Shown here one piece after another: positions 26,800-38,300 of a DNA stretch of 64,000 bases. Below the pieces are notes generated by a model. It ran no database searches, was not told where the DNA came from, and saw nothing but the letters and a program-made list of their open reading frames with translations. The stretch is from contig OX393562.1 in assembly GCA_947652115.1 (NCBI GenBank), positions 13,769,457 to 13,833,456 of the forward strand, written 5' to 3'. Position numbers and translations under genes: made by a program. The stretch comes from Blastomussa wellsi. Taxonomy: Eukaryota > Cnidaria > Anthozoa > Scleractinia > Plerogyridae. Each line of letters opens with the position of its first letter. Within the stretch, counting starts at the first letter, position 1.

Positions 26800-27625
26800 G
26801 CAACTGAAAGCAATCCTTATCAAAAAATATCGGACAAGGTACATAAGTTTGTTTTGCAGTCTAAGATCAAGAATTTTTTTTCCAAGAAATATATATTTTT
26901 TACTTTTCAGTCTTATCTGGCTGTTCGTTTGAGGAAATTAAATTTTATTAGCGTTCTAAATCCTAAACCCCGTTCCATTTATGGACTAACTAATCCTAGA
27001 TTACAGTCTGAAAAATCTACCTCCGAAATTGGATCGTTCAGAGCGGTAACTGAGGATGAAGCTAGTTTCTAATTTTCTTTCCATTTGAGCGAACTGTACG
27101 TAGTTTATCACGTGATTAGTCCGCTAGGCACACAACAAACTGGCCGCTAGATTCCAGTGCCCCTTAACATTGTTGCTTGATCTTCTTTGTGATTTTCGTT
27201 CCAGCTAACACGGGTATCGAAACAATCGAACTAGATCCAAAAATGGTAGAAGAAAGCTACCTTTGATCATTCATGTTGGTTTGTACACGACGCTATGAAA
27301 ATAATTTGATGCAAACAATTAAGTCAAGCAGTTAACTTATTTACGTCATGACGCGGAACGAGTTGTCCAAAGGCTCATGTAAAAAGATAAATAAAAAGAT
27401 CAGAGAATAAAAATAGCTAATTCAAGTAGCAATTGTAGGACTTAGTATTTCAGCTAATAATATATAGATTTAAGCAAGCCTAAAAGCGGAGCTCCATATT
27501 TGTTGTTAGTTTGTGATGATTTGTGAACATACTTTCGATAAAAAAAAGAAAACAAGAAAAGGAAAAATTTAATAAAATGAAAAAGATAAAGAAAAAGAAT
27601 TCCTCTTCATCGATTGAGGCTTTTC
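26800..27625. other. Spacer with no recognised gene
   Basis: Short ORFs only (for example 26854-27072). One A-rich low-complexity stretch lies at about 27540-27600. No domain, repeat ends or splice-consistent exons identified. Confidence 0.4.
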
Positions 27626-27708
27626 GGAATAGCTCAGTTTGGGTAGGCATTAGCCTTGCTAGCGGAAGTATCCTTAAAAGGGGGCGAGTTCGAACCCCCG
27701 ACTCTCCT
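27626..27708 (+). repeat. tRNA-like sequence (pseudogene or SINE head)
   Basis: It has a good A-box-like segment 'tagctcagtttgggtagg' and a B-box-like segment 'gagttcgaacccccg', the latter forming a T-arm with 'gggggcgagttcgaaccccc'. The spacing resembles a tRNA with a long variable arm. The acceptor ends do not pair well (5' GGAATAG against 3' CTCTCC), so it is probably a tRNA pseudogene or Pol III SINE promoter and not a working tRNA. Confidence 0.5.
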
Positions 27709-29079
27709 GAGTAACTGTTTTTCTCTGAGAAAACGAAAACAGCATCTTTTTGATGCCAACTAGGAAGAGGACACATTGGGCGAATTAAAACCCGACAACT
27801 CAATTTCGATGAGCTATACACCTGAACCCGAGACTGCTGTGGTCATATGATATTGTTCACTGAATACCTTGTTTCAACAGCTCTCAACTGACGTAACATG
27901 AATGCCCAATATCAAAGATATAAATGCGAAGCTAAGTTGGCTGCTAAGATCGACCTAAAAAGAGCGACGTCGCCGTCGGTCGTACGCGCGCGCGAGCCAT
28001 TCCGCTAGCCATTTTGACCATGAAAAATGGACTGCACGGGTCTCTATGAGTATGGTGCTACGCAGAGCTCCGCTATAATTGCAACAAATGACGCCACGTG
28101 CACATTTGTCGTCATGACTCTAAAGCATCTATAGATATTAGAATTACTCTTTACACCGTGTTGTGTTCATTTGTCGACCATAGCATAAATGGCCGGACAA
28201 CTGAGACTAGTTTCAAAAAAGCCCGGTCTGCGGAATAGGGTTGAAATCACAAAAGAAACAAACAAAAATACAAGCAAACAACAGAAAAGAAAATCGACTC
28301 TGTAAGGCCTACAATTGTAGGTAGATCTGTGAATCCCTCATGAAACAGAAACCTGTCGTCGCGTAAACTTATGTCCAAACCTTGTATGAACAAAACCTTT
28401 TATGAACGTATTCAAAACGAAGGATGGATGTTTTTTTCATGTGAGAATGGCCAGGCGTCTTATATTAAGACATGAAGACATGTTTGTTTTCACGTTGTAA
28501 CGCAAATTAGGTCCATGATTTGTGAGGGGGCAAATAAATGTCAGCTGGTTTCTTATCATGTCTGCTAACTTTTTTCATAGCCCGTGCTTTGGTTTCGTTT
28601 TGTGGTGAAAATATTCTACGTCTTACACAATTCCTGTGCTTTTCTAAAAAGAAAAAAGAAAACGTCTTGCGCAGTTAACAAGTCAAGGTATCGAGCAACT
28701 ATTCACGCCAACTAACGTTACCATGAAATCATCAAATCAATCGTCAAATAAGCCAGCCAATATTAGCCGTCAAATGTCTCAGATATCCTTTATTGCCGAG
28801 GACAAAATGATTGACTCGGTGTTACTTGAACTGGAACTGGTGATTAATTCGTCCAGCGGTAACAAAGGTGATGTAATTGCGCTAATTGGCACATAGTTAA
28901 GTACAAAAATCACAAAAACCATATTTTAAATGCAAAATTATTGGACTACATGTAACTGGTTTATCGGCACTGTTTGGGCAAAATTGTATTCTTTTATGAA
29001 GAGTTACAGCCAAATTTGCGCTTAAATTTCGTTTTATCATCGTCATTCCATAAAATTAAGTCAACCGTCAAATGGGCAA
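27709..29079. other. Spacer, no gene seen
   Basis: AT-rich DNA without recognised coding or repeat structure. The phrase 'cgtcaaat' recurs (28744, 28768, 29067), anticipating the palindromic repeat that starts at about 29080. Confidence 0.4.
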
Positions 29080-29131
29080 AAATGTAACCGGCAACCGTCA
29101 AAACAGTTCATTGACCATTTTCACATTGCCC

Positions 29132-29281
29132 ATAATACACCTTGTTTACCCCCCCCCCCCCCCCCCTCAAAAAAAATTTGCATAAGCATTGTCATCCGAT
29201 TCTCTTGGGACGACTGTAATACCCAGGAGAATTGGGAAACAAAGGTTATGCAAAATTTTGGGGGGTAAACAAGGTGTATTA
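29132..29281. mobile_element. MITE A in the nested stack
   Basis: Ends TAATACACCTTGTTTACCCC and GGGGTAAACAAGGTGTATTA are inverted repeats. Further in, 'aaaatttgcataagcattgt' and 'aaacaaaggttatgcaaaat' are also roughly inverted. The left end contains a run of about 18 C. The terminal TTA is shared with MITE B. Confidence 0.75.
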
Positions 29282-29561
29282 GGGATGGACCATTATATTT
29301 TTGAGGGGGGGGTTGGGCAATTTTGTCTTGTTAAGAATTTTTTTTTTCGTCTTTGGGTTGTGCAAGAATTTTTTTTAGCACCTTAAGTTTGTGCACGAAT
29401 TTTTTTTTCCCCATTTGGTCTTACAGGAAGGCTTGCTCAAATTTTTTTTCCCCTTGGCCCACTGTGCATGAATTTTTTTTTCTCCACTTTTGCTGTGCAG
29501 GAATTTTTTTTTGGTATTTGCCCAACCCCCCCCCCCCCTCAAAAATATAATGGTCCATCCC
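29282..29561. mobile_element. MITE B, Harbinger-type, adjacent to the full Harbinger
   Basis: Ends GGGATGGACCATTATATTTT and AAAATATAATGGTCCATCCC are inverted repeats of about 39 bp, flanked by TTA on both sides (29279-29281 and 29562-29564), the target preference of PIF/Harbinger. The interior is a degenerate tandem array of 'tgtgcangaatttttttt' units at intervals of roughly 30-70 bp. The TTA at 29562-29564 is simultaneously the left duplication of the Harbinger element. Confidence 0.8.
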
Positions 29562-29882
29562 TTAGGGCCCGGGCGCACTGGACAAATTTTTGTTTATTTT
29601 GCAAAAAAATCTGTCATCAGTTCGCTGAGACAAGTGTGCGCCCGGAGATTTTTATATCTACCAAATTTTGTCAAGGCTTACCAAACTTCAAAGACGCCGT
29701 CGTCCTGCCTCGGAGCAGGACAAATTTTTGTTAGGCACGAAATCTGACAGATTTGTCGATTTTATCGCCATGATTTGAAGGAAAATGTCGATCAAGAAAT
29801 TTGATCTCCTTTTTAGTCGGAATATTTCAGTCCGAAGCCCGCCAAAATTATTTCATATTTGCGCGGGAACCAAACGGCGAAG

Positions 29883-30783
29883 ATGGAAGATTCGTACCTC
29901 GGTATGCTGAATGATGACGATCCCTACTCAGAATACAACTATTACGGTTCGCAAGTTTACGTTTCAGCTGCATCTCCAGGGCCAACGTCCCTATGCGAGC
30001 CTATGCCATCCGTATGTAAACCACCCGATTCAGCCGAGTACAAGTACAAGTTACATCACGACTAATCAAATTGAAAGCAGCCAAGTTGAGGAATCAAGAG
30101 CAGACGAGAGCAGAAAAAAGGGCAAAGGTCCAAAGAAACAAGCGGCAAAGTACGACTCGTTTGAGCCAGAGGAGGAGCGGTATTTAGTTAATTTATGGGT
30201 CTCATATCACGAAAGGCTGGAGAGTAAAGATGCGCGAAAGTTCTGGTTAAAGATCGTTGACGAATTGAACGCCAAGTACAACCACAGCCGAACCGTGGAA
30301 AAATGTAAAAGAAAAATGAAGTATTTAGTGGACAAATACAAGGAGCGTAAAGATTGGAACCGAAAACAGAGCGGTGGTTCCATTTGGAAGTCTCCGCACT
30401 ACGACGAGATAGATGAAGTGCTCGGAGTTCGTGACGTCGTAACGTTCAGTAATGTAGCGGGAGCCGGTTCGGAGAGCCAAAACACGTCAAACACAACAAG
30501 CCAAGAAGGATCTTCATCAGGCACTCCTTCTCCTGCTCCTGCCGACACTTCAAGCAGTTCTGCAGACAGTGAAAAGGAGAGCAGGCGCATGAGAAAGAAA
30601 AGGAAGACCCCACAGACCCCTGATGCAGAAAACGAAACAGGAAAGGTCATGAAGACCGTGATAGACCAGGGAGAAAGAATTGCCGGCTTAATGGAAAAAA
30701 TGCAAGAGGATCAGACAAAACAAGTGGACATGATGACCAAATTTATGGGGGCCATGCTTGAAATTGTAAAGAAAGACAATTAA
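29883..30783 (+). CDS. Harbinger-associated Myb/SANT-like (trihelix) DNA-binding protein
   Basis: Accessory protein of Harbinger elements. In characterised members it binds the terminal repeats and brings the nuclease to the nucleus. The core domain starts FEPEEERYLVNLWVSYHERL and includes KFWLKIVDELNAKYNHSRTV and KCKRKMKYLVDKYKERKDW, with the regularly spaced tryptophans of SANT/trihelix folds. A Ser/Thr-rich linker, a basic stretch (RRMRKKRKTP) and a C-terminal coiled coil (ERIAGLMEKMQEDQTKQVDM) follow. A plausible acidic start, MEDSYLGMLNDDDPYSEYN, begins at 29883 but lies in a different frame from the domain. The frames must be joined between about 29990 and 30063, by a small intron I could not place with certainty or by a frameshift. 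A polyadenylation hexamer lies near 31088. Confidence 0.8.
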
Positions 30784-31139
30784 TATGAACACTGGAACAC
30801 TTTCTGACTCAGTTGACAATAATGATTGTACATGTGTAACCCAACGTTTCAATTACAAGTTTAACTAATGATTATTTTTTTGAATCAGTGAAATGTTCAA
30901 TTTGTGAATTTTTTTAGATATTTAAATGGATTTAAACATTACTCAAGTTCTGAATCACACAGTTTTGTAGTATCAGTTTATAAATGTATTTGAGAGTCCG
31001 TAAAATTACCATTTAGAGGGAAAATGTTGATGTTTATATTTTGAGTCACATCTTGTAACGCAAGTTCGTGGCCCAGTTTCGAGTAAAATAAAACATGTTG
31101 ATGAATTTGTTTCCTATGATCACGTTCAGTGTCTGACAT

Positions 31140-32360
31140 CTACAGATTATTTTTAAGAATTTCTCTGATAGCCTCTCCATCACCGATCACATCGCCATTA
31201 GGGTTTTGTCCATCGTCTTCATCATCTCCATCATCAAAGTCCCATTCATCTCTGTGCAGAATGCAAAAATTGTGAAGCACAGCACATGCGACAATAATCC
31301 TGGAAACTCGTGCTACACTTGCTTCTTCGACAAAAGACAATATACGCCATCGACCTTTTAATATTCCAAACGCACACTCCACTTTAACTCTTGCGGCAGA
31401 CAACTGCTTGTTAAATTGAATCTCACTCGGATCTCTTGTTCCCTCAGGGTAAGGTTTCTGAAGCCAGCGCGAAAGCGGGTAAGCGCTATCCCCCACTAAA
31501 TAGGGCTGTATTTCGTGACCTCCGGTTACATGAATTGGCGCTGCGAGAACGTTCCCCTGTTCTGCTCTTTCGTAAATCGACGAGTTTCGAAGAACTCGTG
31601 CATCATGCAAGCTACCCGGAAAGCCAGCGGCGATATCCAGAAATATTTTTTTTCCGTCGACGATGCCTTGGACCGCCACATCGTGCTGTTGATAGCGGCT
31701 AAAGTAGTCGACGGCGCTTTCTTTTGGAGCCTTTAATATTTTTATATGTGTTCCGTCGATGGCGCCTGCTATGTTTGGTAGATCCGATAATTCTTCGAAC
31801 GTTGCGATGGAGGCTCTTGTCTCTGCTTCGTTAGTTGGAAATTTCATGAAGTCGTTTCTAAAATCATAGATTGCATTGACGACATCAGTGAATGCTTCAC
31901 GAGCAGTTGCTTTGCCGACATTCATTGCAATGCCCGCATTTTCGAATGACCCGCCATGTGCTAAGCGGTATAGCCCGATGGCTAAGACCTTTTCTGGTGG
32001 GATGCAGTTCCTTAACCGCGTGTCTTCCCTTTGTAGCTTATGACGAAGAGTGGCCAACAGAGTGTCAAACGTATCGCGCGACATTCTCATTTGGTGATAA
32101 AAGAATTCTTCGGGGATATTACGCCTATGAAAATGAATTTCAAACCAGGAATTGCAAGGCCTAGGTAGGTTCCAATAATAAGGATGAGGCCTTCGCCGCC
32201 TTCTACGGAAAAACCTGTTGTGGTGCTCTAGAACCAATTGCAGTCGAACAAGGTGAAGCCTCCACTGGCACAGTAGAAGTAGGAACTGCCTCTGCTGGAG
32301 TTGAACGAATTCAAGGAACAAAAAAGCTAGAATACAAGCAATAATGTGCCGAGGCAACAT
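31140..32360 (-). CDS. Harbinger DDE nuclease (transposase)
   Basis: Catalyses cut-and-paste transposition of the element. The protein has about 406 residues from the ATG at 32360; the frame extends five codons further upstream to a non-ATG start. Visible DDE motifs: GAIDGTHIKI (first Asp), YLVGDSAYPL (second Asp) and RVKVECAFGILKGRW (Glu), the canonical DDE_Tnp_4 (HARBI1-like) pattern. Upstream are RMSRDTFDTLLATL and EKVLAIGLYRLAHGGSFENA, typical of the helical N-terminal region. The C-terminus is very acidic (DFDDGDDEDDGQ). No internal stop was seen, so the enzyme may be functional. It converges with the Myb-like gene, 356 bp apart. Confidence 0.93.
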   Translation of the reverse strand: MLPRHIIACILAFLFLEFVQLQQRQFLLLLCQWRLHLVRLQLVLEHHNRFFRRRRRRPHPYYWNLPRPCNSWFEIHFHRRNIPEEFFYHQMRMSRDTFDTLLATLRHKLQREDTRLRNCIPPEKVLAIGLYRLAHGGSFENAGIAMNVGKATAREAFTDVVNAIYDFRNDFMKFPTNEAETRASIATFEELSDLPNIAGAIDGTHIKILKAPKESAVDYFSRYQQHDVAVQGIVDGKKIFLDIAAGFPGSLHDARVLRNSSIYERAEQGNVLAAPIHVTGGHEIQPYLVGDSAYPLSRWLQKPYPEGTRDPSEIQFNKQLSAARVKVECAFGILKGRWRILSFVEEASVARVSRIIVACAVLHNFCILHRDEWDFDDGDDEDDGQNPNGDVIGDGEAIREILKNNL

Positions 32361-33663
32361 GACTCCTGAAATCACATGTAACCTTTCCCGCGAACAGCGC
32401 GCAAGCGGTGGTGTTTATTTCCGTGTGATTGACACTTGTGGTCAACAAATATTTTGCGATGTCTTATAGTGCGCCTACACTTGACAAATTGAAAATTTGG
32501 CAGAGACAAATTTTGTCGAGATTTTTGGAAGAGCCAAACAATTTTTGTCAGTCCAGTGCGTCCGGACCCTTATGCGCAATGTGAAAATGGTCAATTTCTG
32601 AACGTCAACCGTCAAAGGACACCCTCTCTCAATTGAGACCCTCCGCTTTGCCTGCTGTAGTTAATTATAACACTACTGTTTTTGACATAATTGTCCCGAA
32701 CTTTGTCTCTTGGTAAGCGATCATACAGAAACCAGCCTGAATTGATACTAGACGATCGAGAGTCAGGTAACGAGTAATTAAGGAGATGGAAAGGGGTGGG
32801 GATTGTTTGTTACAAATTGATTTTCATCGCTCCGATACTCAGCATCGATCTGTTGTTGAGTTTCCAAGGATAGCCTAGAATTTACCCAGTGAGTTGAAAA
32901 TTGTTTACCTTGACAGAATTCTTCACCAGTATCGGTAGCTTCTTATCTTCGGTCTAGTCGATCACTTTAGCTGTTCTTCTTGACGAAACTCGTGTCATCT
33001 GCGAGTAAGAAAAAATTATTAAGGCGATCGGAACTGAGTAAAAATCGCCCATAAACTGAATTTGTCCTACTGACAAGAAAGAGTTTTAAGAATTAGCAAC
33101 GAGGTATTAGGAAATGCGTGGAAGCTCTACATTTTAAGAAACGCAATTATTTATGCACCTACCAGTGGCTTGCCCCAGGTTGTGGGGAGGGTAACCCCAG
33201 GGAAATTTGACATTTTCAGGTTTTCAAATGTCAATTTCCCAATCCTTGGACCCGTATTAATTAAGGGTCAAATTCCCATAAAATTTTGCTTTCTTTGTGG
33301 GGCAGCCACCGGCTTTATTTCTTTTAGCAAATAATCCAACCCTCCAGGGGACCGTTCCAGATGTCAAAATTCCTACCCAGGTAGAGCTTCGCATAGTCAA
33401 ATTTCCGTTGGTTACCCCCACCCTGGGGCAAAACAATTTGATAGGTGCATTATCATTGTATTTGCACGGAAAAATTAAGTCACCAACGTTGATTCGTAGA
33501 GAAAGGAAGGCAAGACATTTGCTATTGTATCGGGATTGAAACATTTATTTGGTTTGGCCATAGATAGTATGCAGTGCTCGTATACGAAAATCCTGTTAGT
33601 TTTCAGTTGCTATCGAGTCTAATTATATAATTTGGGAGTATTTTTAAATTGTTCAATTTTTTA

Positions 33664-34143
33664 GGGGGGGGGGGGGGGGGGTGTGAATAGGGGTACGCGA
33701 ATCCGCCAATCCGTGCTATTTTTTGGCCAAATCCGTCAATCCGCCACTATTTTCGGTCAAATCCGCATCCACATTCCTTGAAAACTTTCTGTGTAACATT
33801 TTCACCGAAAGGACGGTAGATGTTGTTTTTCATGGCAATTTTTCAAGAGGCTTCGTCTCTTTACTTCTTTTTGCGGCAGTTCTAACGTAAAGCGGTGGTT
33901 TGGGTCTCGTCCAAACAGAAAATGGACAAAGCGATAACACTGAGACAAAGACTGAAGATACGCCAAGGCCACGATCCGATCTTCATGGCATGCAGAGTCC
34001 GGAATCCCAACTAAAATTATCAGCTAATCCGTGATCCACTGCATTTTCGAAATCCGCAAATCCGCTTAATTTTTCGATGAAATCCGCAATCCGTGTGCTT
34101 TTTAAGGCTAAATCCGTTGATCCGCGAACCTGTTCATCCCCCT
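33664..34143. repeat. Inverted-repeat element rich in 'aatccgc'
   Basis: The left end (G-run, then 'gtgtgaataggggtacgcgaa') and right end ('ttgatccgcgaacctgttca tccccc') are imperfect inverted copies. Many copies of 'caaatccgc' / 'gcaatccg' lie inside. A related left end ('gggggtgaataggggtatgc') occurs at 36293. No coding capacity. Confidence 0.6.
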
Positions 34144-35362
34144 CTTTAAAGTTCTTACATTCATTTCTAATTTAAATACATAATGTGATTATATTATGCC
34201 GGCCAAACCGGCTCACAAATATATCAACTCATAGTAAGAGTATATAAACGTTTGCTCTATGTCAAACGGTTGCATTTGCTTCACACGGCCACAAATTAAA
34301 CGAAAATCACACTATATAAACATTCTCCGACTTCCACTTTTTCCAATCGCGATAGGTTATACTTTCTCCCTCGCTACAAAACTCTATAGCTTCAGCAGTA
34401 AACTTCAGTAAAGTCTTACCTTCCTTCATAGCTGAAAGTTTAAAGTTGCTGCAGGGTTGTGTGGGCAGTTCTTCCATATAAAGCGCGACCACTTTTTACA
34501 CAAGTCTCTGCATGTTGACGAACTTCCTGCATTTTCCTCCATCTGTTAACGAAATTTCTTCCGTTGCATGAAGGAGTCGAACAGTCTCAACCACGTGGAA
34601 CCGAGGAATAAAATGCAAATTAGAAAGATCACGCCTCAAGTTTGCACGTGCTAATGTTAATAAAGCGCGGTTCATCTCATTTCAAATAAACTGTTTTTTT
34701 TATAATTGCTATCAGCCCGTTTTACCGTTTTATGTACATTTAGAAACTCTTTCACGCCCCATTTTTGCCGAAATCGAGTCAAATTATTCCACAAAATAGA
34801 ACTGCTGATAAAAAATGAGTAATAAGCAGCCTTCTCCTTTAGGTATAGAGAGGAAATTACCATCAATTTGATTTGTGTTTTGTTGTGATCAATACAGAAA
34901 GGCCCTCAAAAATTAATTGCCATCTTGCAAGAGAGTTAAAACCCAGCGCTTCGTTAGTTTTTCTCTCCCGTTGGTCAAGTTTTATTTGAAAATAAAAGAA
35001 GCAGTATATTCTTCTTTCCAACATGGAAAGGAAGAGATATTGAAAAAATGACGAGAAGGACAAAATGAATTAGGGAAGCTCATATGTTTTCACAGTATTA
35101 CTACCCAGTAAAGAGATATGGAGGGCTTGATTGCTAAGTTAGAAGCGGGACTTGCTATGGCAATAGCAAGTATTTGCCTCCTTCTTGGCATTTTCCTGGC
35201 AATGCTTTTGACTTTTTTGTAGCGTGTTCCAGGCTCGCACCCAGAGACGAGCTCGTTGGTAGAAAATCGGAGAATTACCCGCCAGCCTCGTTCCCACTCA
35301 ATTTGGAACTGTCAAGCCTCGTTTTGACATCCGTTGCTGTGGAGACCCCTCGAACCGCAAAG
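34144..35362. other. Region upstream of the BTB gene
   Basis: No gene supported. A 61-codon ORF on the minus strand (34492-34307) has no recognisable domain. The last 200 bases before 35363 would hold the promoter and 5'UTR of the BTB gene. The typical metazoan start context 'caaagATGGCGGAC' is present, but no TATA box is evident. Confidence 0.4.
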
Positions 35363-38300
35363 ATGGCGGACGTTAGTGTGGAAAGTTATGACCATTTGAG
35401 AAATAATGTCCTATCAGGAACACCTTCTCCTTTACCTCGACCTTATTTACCGTCCTTGCCACCTGCAAAAACCAACAAACCTTCTTACTCAAGGTAATCA
35501 CCCGTGATTTGGGGGAAAATGTTTGCAAATTCCTTTCTGGCGGCAAAGTGCTTGATCGCGCGCGGATTTGCGTTTGTTGACAAATTCCAACAGTTGATCG
35601 CTACTTGTGGAATTATTTCCTCAGATTTCTCATCGAAGCTCCATTCTCTGCTCTGGCTGGTGTGGTTGCAGATGCACGAGATCCTCCGAAGGTGATATGT
35701 ACTTTCGAGAACAGATCAATTTCAGACGGGTGTGAGATTAATTGAATAATGGGCTATCATGGGAATTGTTTTTTGTAAATCGATGTCAATATTTTTGAAC
35801 AATTCAAGTCAATATACAGCGCTTGTGGTGGAGTATTTTAAACTGATTTACTTAGTCTACCGTAGGCTTCTTGTATCGGAAATGAAAAATTCTCTGGTTT
35901 GTAAGTTTATTTAAGCTGTTTAGGTTGCATGCATGTACACAATGTTTCTCTGGTTTCTGTATCTAGAGAATTTTCTGCGTATATAGAATGCGTGATTTCT
36001 ATCCAATACTGTCAAAAACGGCTGTTAAGGCCTCTAGTTCTTTTTTGAGCGCATCTTCATGCTTACGTTGTTCCTCTTGAGTCGAAAATCAAGCCCAGGA
36101 AATTATTAATTTTATAAAAAGAAGCTTGTGTAGACAAACAATCAATTCAATAATTTCATTAAATTTTGATGACGATGATCGATGCTGTCTACAGAGAAGG
36201 AATCAAGTAGATGGGTGCTCAGCAACTGGCCGAAAAAATACAGAGATTTCAATGAGAATTTTCTTAGGAAATCTTGAAGGTTGTTGAAGAAGGGGGTGAA
36301 TAGGGGTATGCAAATCTGTTGACCTGCCACTATTGTCATTCAAATCTGGATCTGTGGAATGGGACAGGGGGTTGGTAAAATTGGGAGGTGGAGTGCGGCA
36401 GGTGGGAGAAAAGAAGGTGCAATGCGGGGGGAAGGCAGGAAGCGGTAAAATCATGAAAATAGTGACAAATTTAGGGACCGTTCATTATTTATGGGAGGGG
36501 GGATGGGTGAGAATACCCCCTTTGAGAAACTAAATTTTTTCAGGTCCCCCCTATTTTATAAGGGAAGCATTTCAATTCCCCCCATTCCTCCAACTGAAAA
36601 TATAAAATGATAGAGGAATAAACCAATGAACAGAAAATGAAAATTGTTAATTTTCTCAAATCTCTGTAACGTATAATTTCCCAAGAGCTATGAATTATGA
36701 ATACCGCACTTTCTAATATGATATTTGTTACACAGTTATTACGTAATTATATGGCAAGGTTTCTGGTTGGTATGGAGTGAAAAATTGATGTCAACGGTGA
36801 GGCCCAAAGGGCCGAATTTCTGGTGGCATGCTCCCCTAAAAAAATTTTTAAAAAGTGATGTTGCAGGGAAGCAATTCCTATCATTCTGGGCAAGCATTTG
36901 TTGTTTTTAAACCATCAAGTTTACTCACCAAAACCTTTGGAGAAGCAAAACATCAAGTATGGAGCTTTTTATAATTTCACAACAGTGAGTATATTGACGA
37001 TTGGTATTCGGCTTCAAGAAAGTATGTCTTAAATTTTTTACCTCAAGTGGTAGTATTTTTAAAGAGTGATATTTTGTCCAAAGGGCGTGGTTGTTTGAGA
37101 TTTGGTCGAAAAGTGTGAGTCCCGTGCCAAAAGCCTGATACTTTAACTTAGTGTTTGTTATTATGGCATTCACATCTGGAATGTTACTCTACTTGGACCC
37201 ACTGTGCATTTGAAGCACCAGTAAGAGTTAAAATTATTATATAGTTGCAGTAATGTGTTTATGGTACTGGTTAACACGTTTTTAACTTATCTTGTGTACA
37301 AGTGGCAGTACCAAATAATTAAATTATTGCTGTAAATCATACTCCATGACTGCACCAAAGGCTGTGCCCTTGGAATAATCATAATGAGCCAGTCATGAAA
37401 TCTGGTGTGTAGCTCTGACCTGTACATTATAGTTATGTTTTTACTGATTTTAAAAAATAAATATTTATCTCCAAGAGAGCAATGAAAGAAATAAATCAAC
37501 ACTGAAATGGCATCAACGGAAACTCGAAAAAAATCTGAGGCCCAGATGGGATTTGAACCCACGACCCTCTGTGATCTAGTCGGATGCTCTAACCACTGAG
37601 CTACTGGAGACTATGGTGAGCAAGGGTCAAATGTGGGTCTTGACTGGAACTGCATCGCGTGGTTACTCAGTCAAATGATGAAAGGCACACATAGCCATAT
37701 TGCTCTTAACTGCATCGTGCAGTCACATTGAAGATGCGACCAACCAACCTCCAAGAGAGCAATGAAAGAAATAAATCAACATTGAAATGGCATCAACGGA
37801 AACTCAGAAAAATTCCGAGTCCCAGATGGGATTGATTATCTCTTTAAAATTTTGAGGCCCCCCACTCCATGACAAATAAATTATCTCAGGACCCTCCTTT
37901 TTGCAGTGGTTAAAATTTTAAGTCCCCCCATTTTCTTACCCACCCCCCTCCCCTCCCATAAATAATGAACGGTCCCTAGCAACATTGCATAATAGTTTTG
38001 CAACCGAAAACCAAACAAAGATACAGATGGGAAATGGAAGGTCCCCCACGGATCTGCTTTACTTGAACATTTTCTGTAGCATAGTTTCAATGCAATGGCC
38101 TGAAAATGTTGGTGTTTTGACTTTGATTGCTTGGAGCCTTTATAGAACTTTCGTAAACCTTGTATCTGGATTCTGGAAAAAAATGTTCAATTATCTGGGA
38201 AAATATTTTGCAAAAACAAATTTTCTGTTGTGAATACTATTCCAGCCACCTTTGCTACCAAAAAGTAGAAACAGGATTCAAGTTGGATATACCAACCGAT

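Larger units (their letters stand above)
29565..32569. mobile_element. Complete PIF/Harbinger DNA transposon, 3,005 bp
   Basis: The left terminus GGGCCCGGGCGCACTGGAC and the right terminus, which reads GGGTCCGGACGCACTGGAC inward, match at 17 of 19 positions and are flanked by TTA duplications (29562-29564 and 32570-32572). The element encodes two convergent genes: a Myb/SANT-like DNA-binding protein (plus) and a DDE nuclease (minus). That is the standard autonomous layout of the superfamily. The nuclease is uninterrupted, while the first gene needs a short intron or carries a frameshift near its N-terminus. Confidence 0.92.
29080..32630. repeat. Palindromic repeat split by a nested transposon stack
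   Basis: The left arm (about 29080-29131, ending 'ttgaccattttcacattgcc') and right arm (32573 to about 32630, starting 'tgcgcaatgtgaaaatggtc') are inverted copies. Removing everything between them would leave a near-perfect palindrome centred on TA/TTA. Two MITEs and a Harbinger element occupy the centre, joined through TTA trinucleotides. Confidence 0.65.
36471..37980. mobile_element. Composite inverted-repeat element in intron 1 of the BTB gene
   Basis: Left end 'tagggaccgttcattattta tgggagggggg' (from 36471) and right end 'cccctcccataaataatgaa cggtccctag' (to 37980) are inverted copies. A second pair inside is 'ggtccccc' / 'aagtcccccc'. About 1.5 kb long; it has acquired a tRNA-SINE (37469) and a partial second copy (37749). 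No transposase ORF. Confidence 0.68.

Noticed and set aside
25195..26803. Two similar minus-strand ORFs as members of a gene family
   Set aside because: Their similarity comes from a dispersed DNA repeat; both frames are broken at different places and no domain is visible.
27626..27708. Functional tRNA with long variable arm
   Set aside because: The acceptor stem ends do not pair; best read as a tRNA-like relic.
29353..29747. Overlapping ORFs with FFF and PPPP runs
   Set aside because: Produced by T- and C-homopolymers of MITE B and its borders.
37539..37611. Functional tRNA gene on the minus strand
   Set aside because: A and B boxes are good, but the anticodon arm does not pair and the sequence continues into a SINE body that is repeated at 37749.
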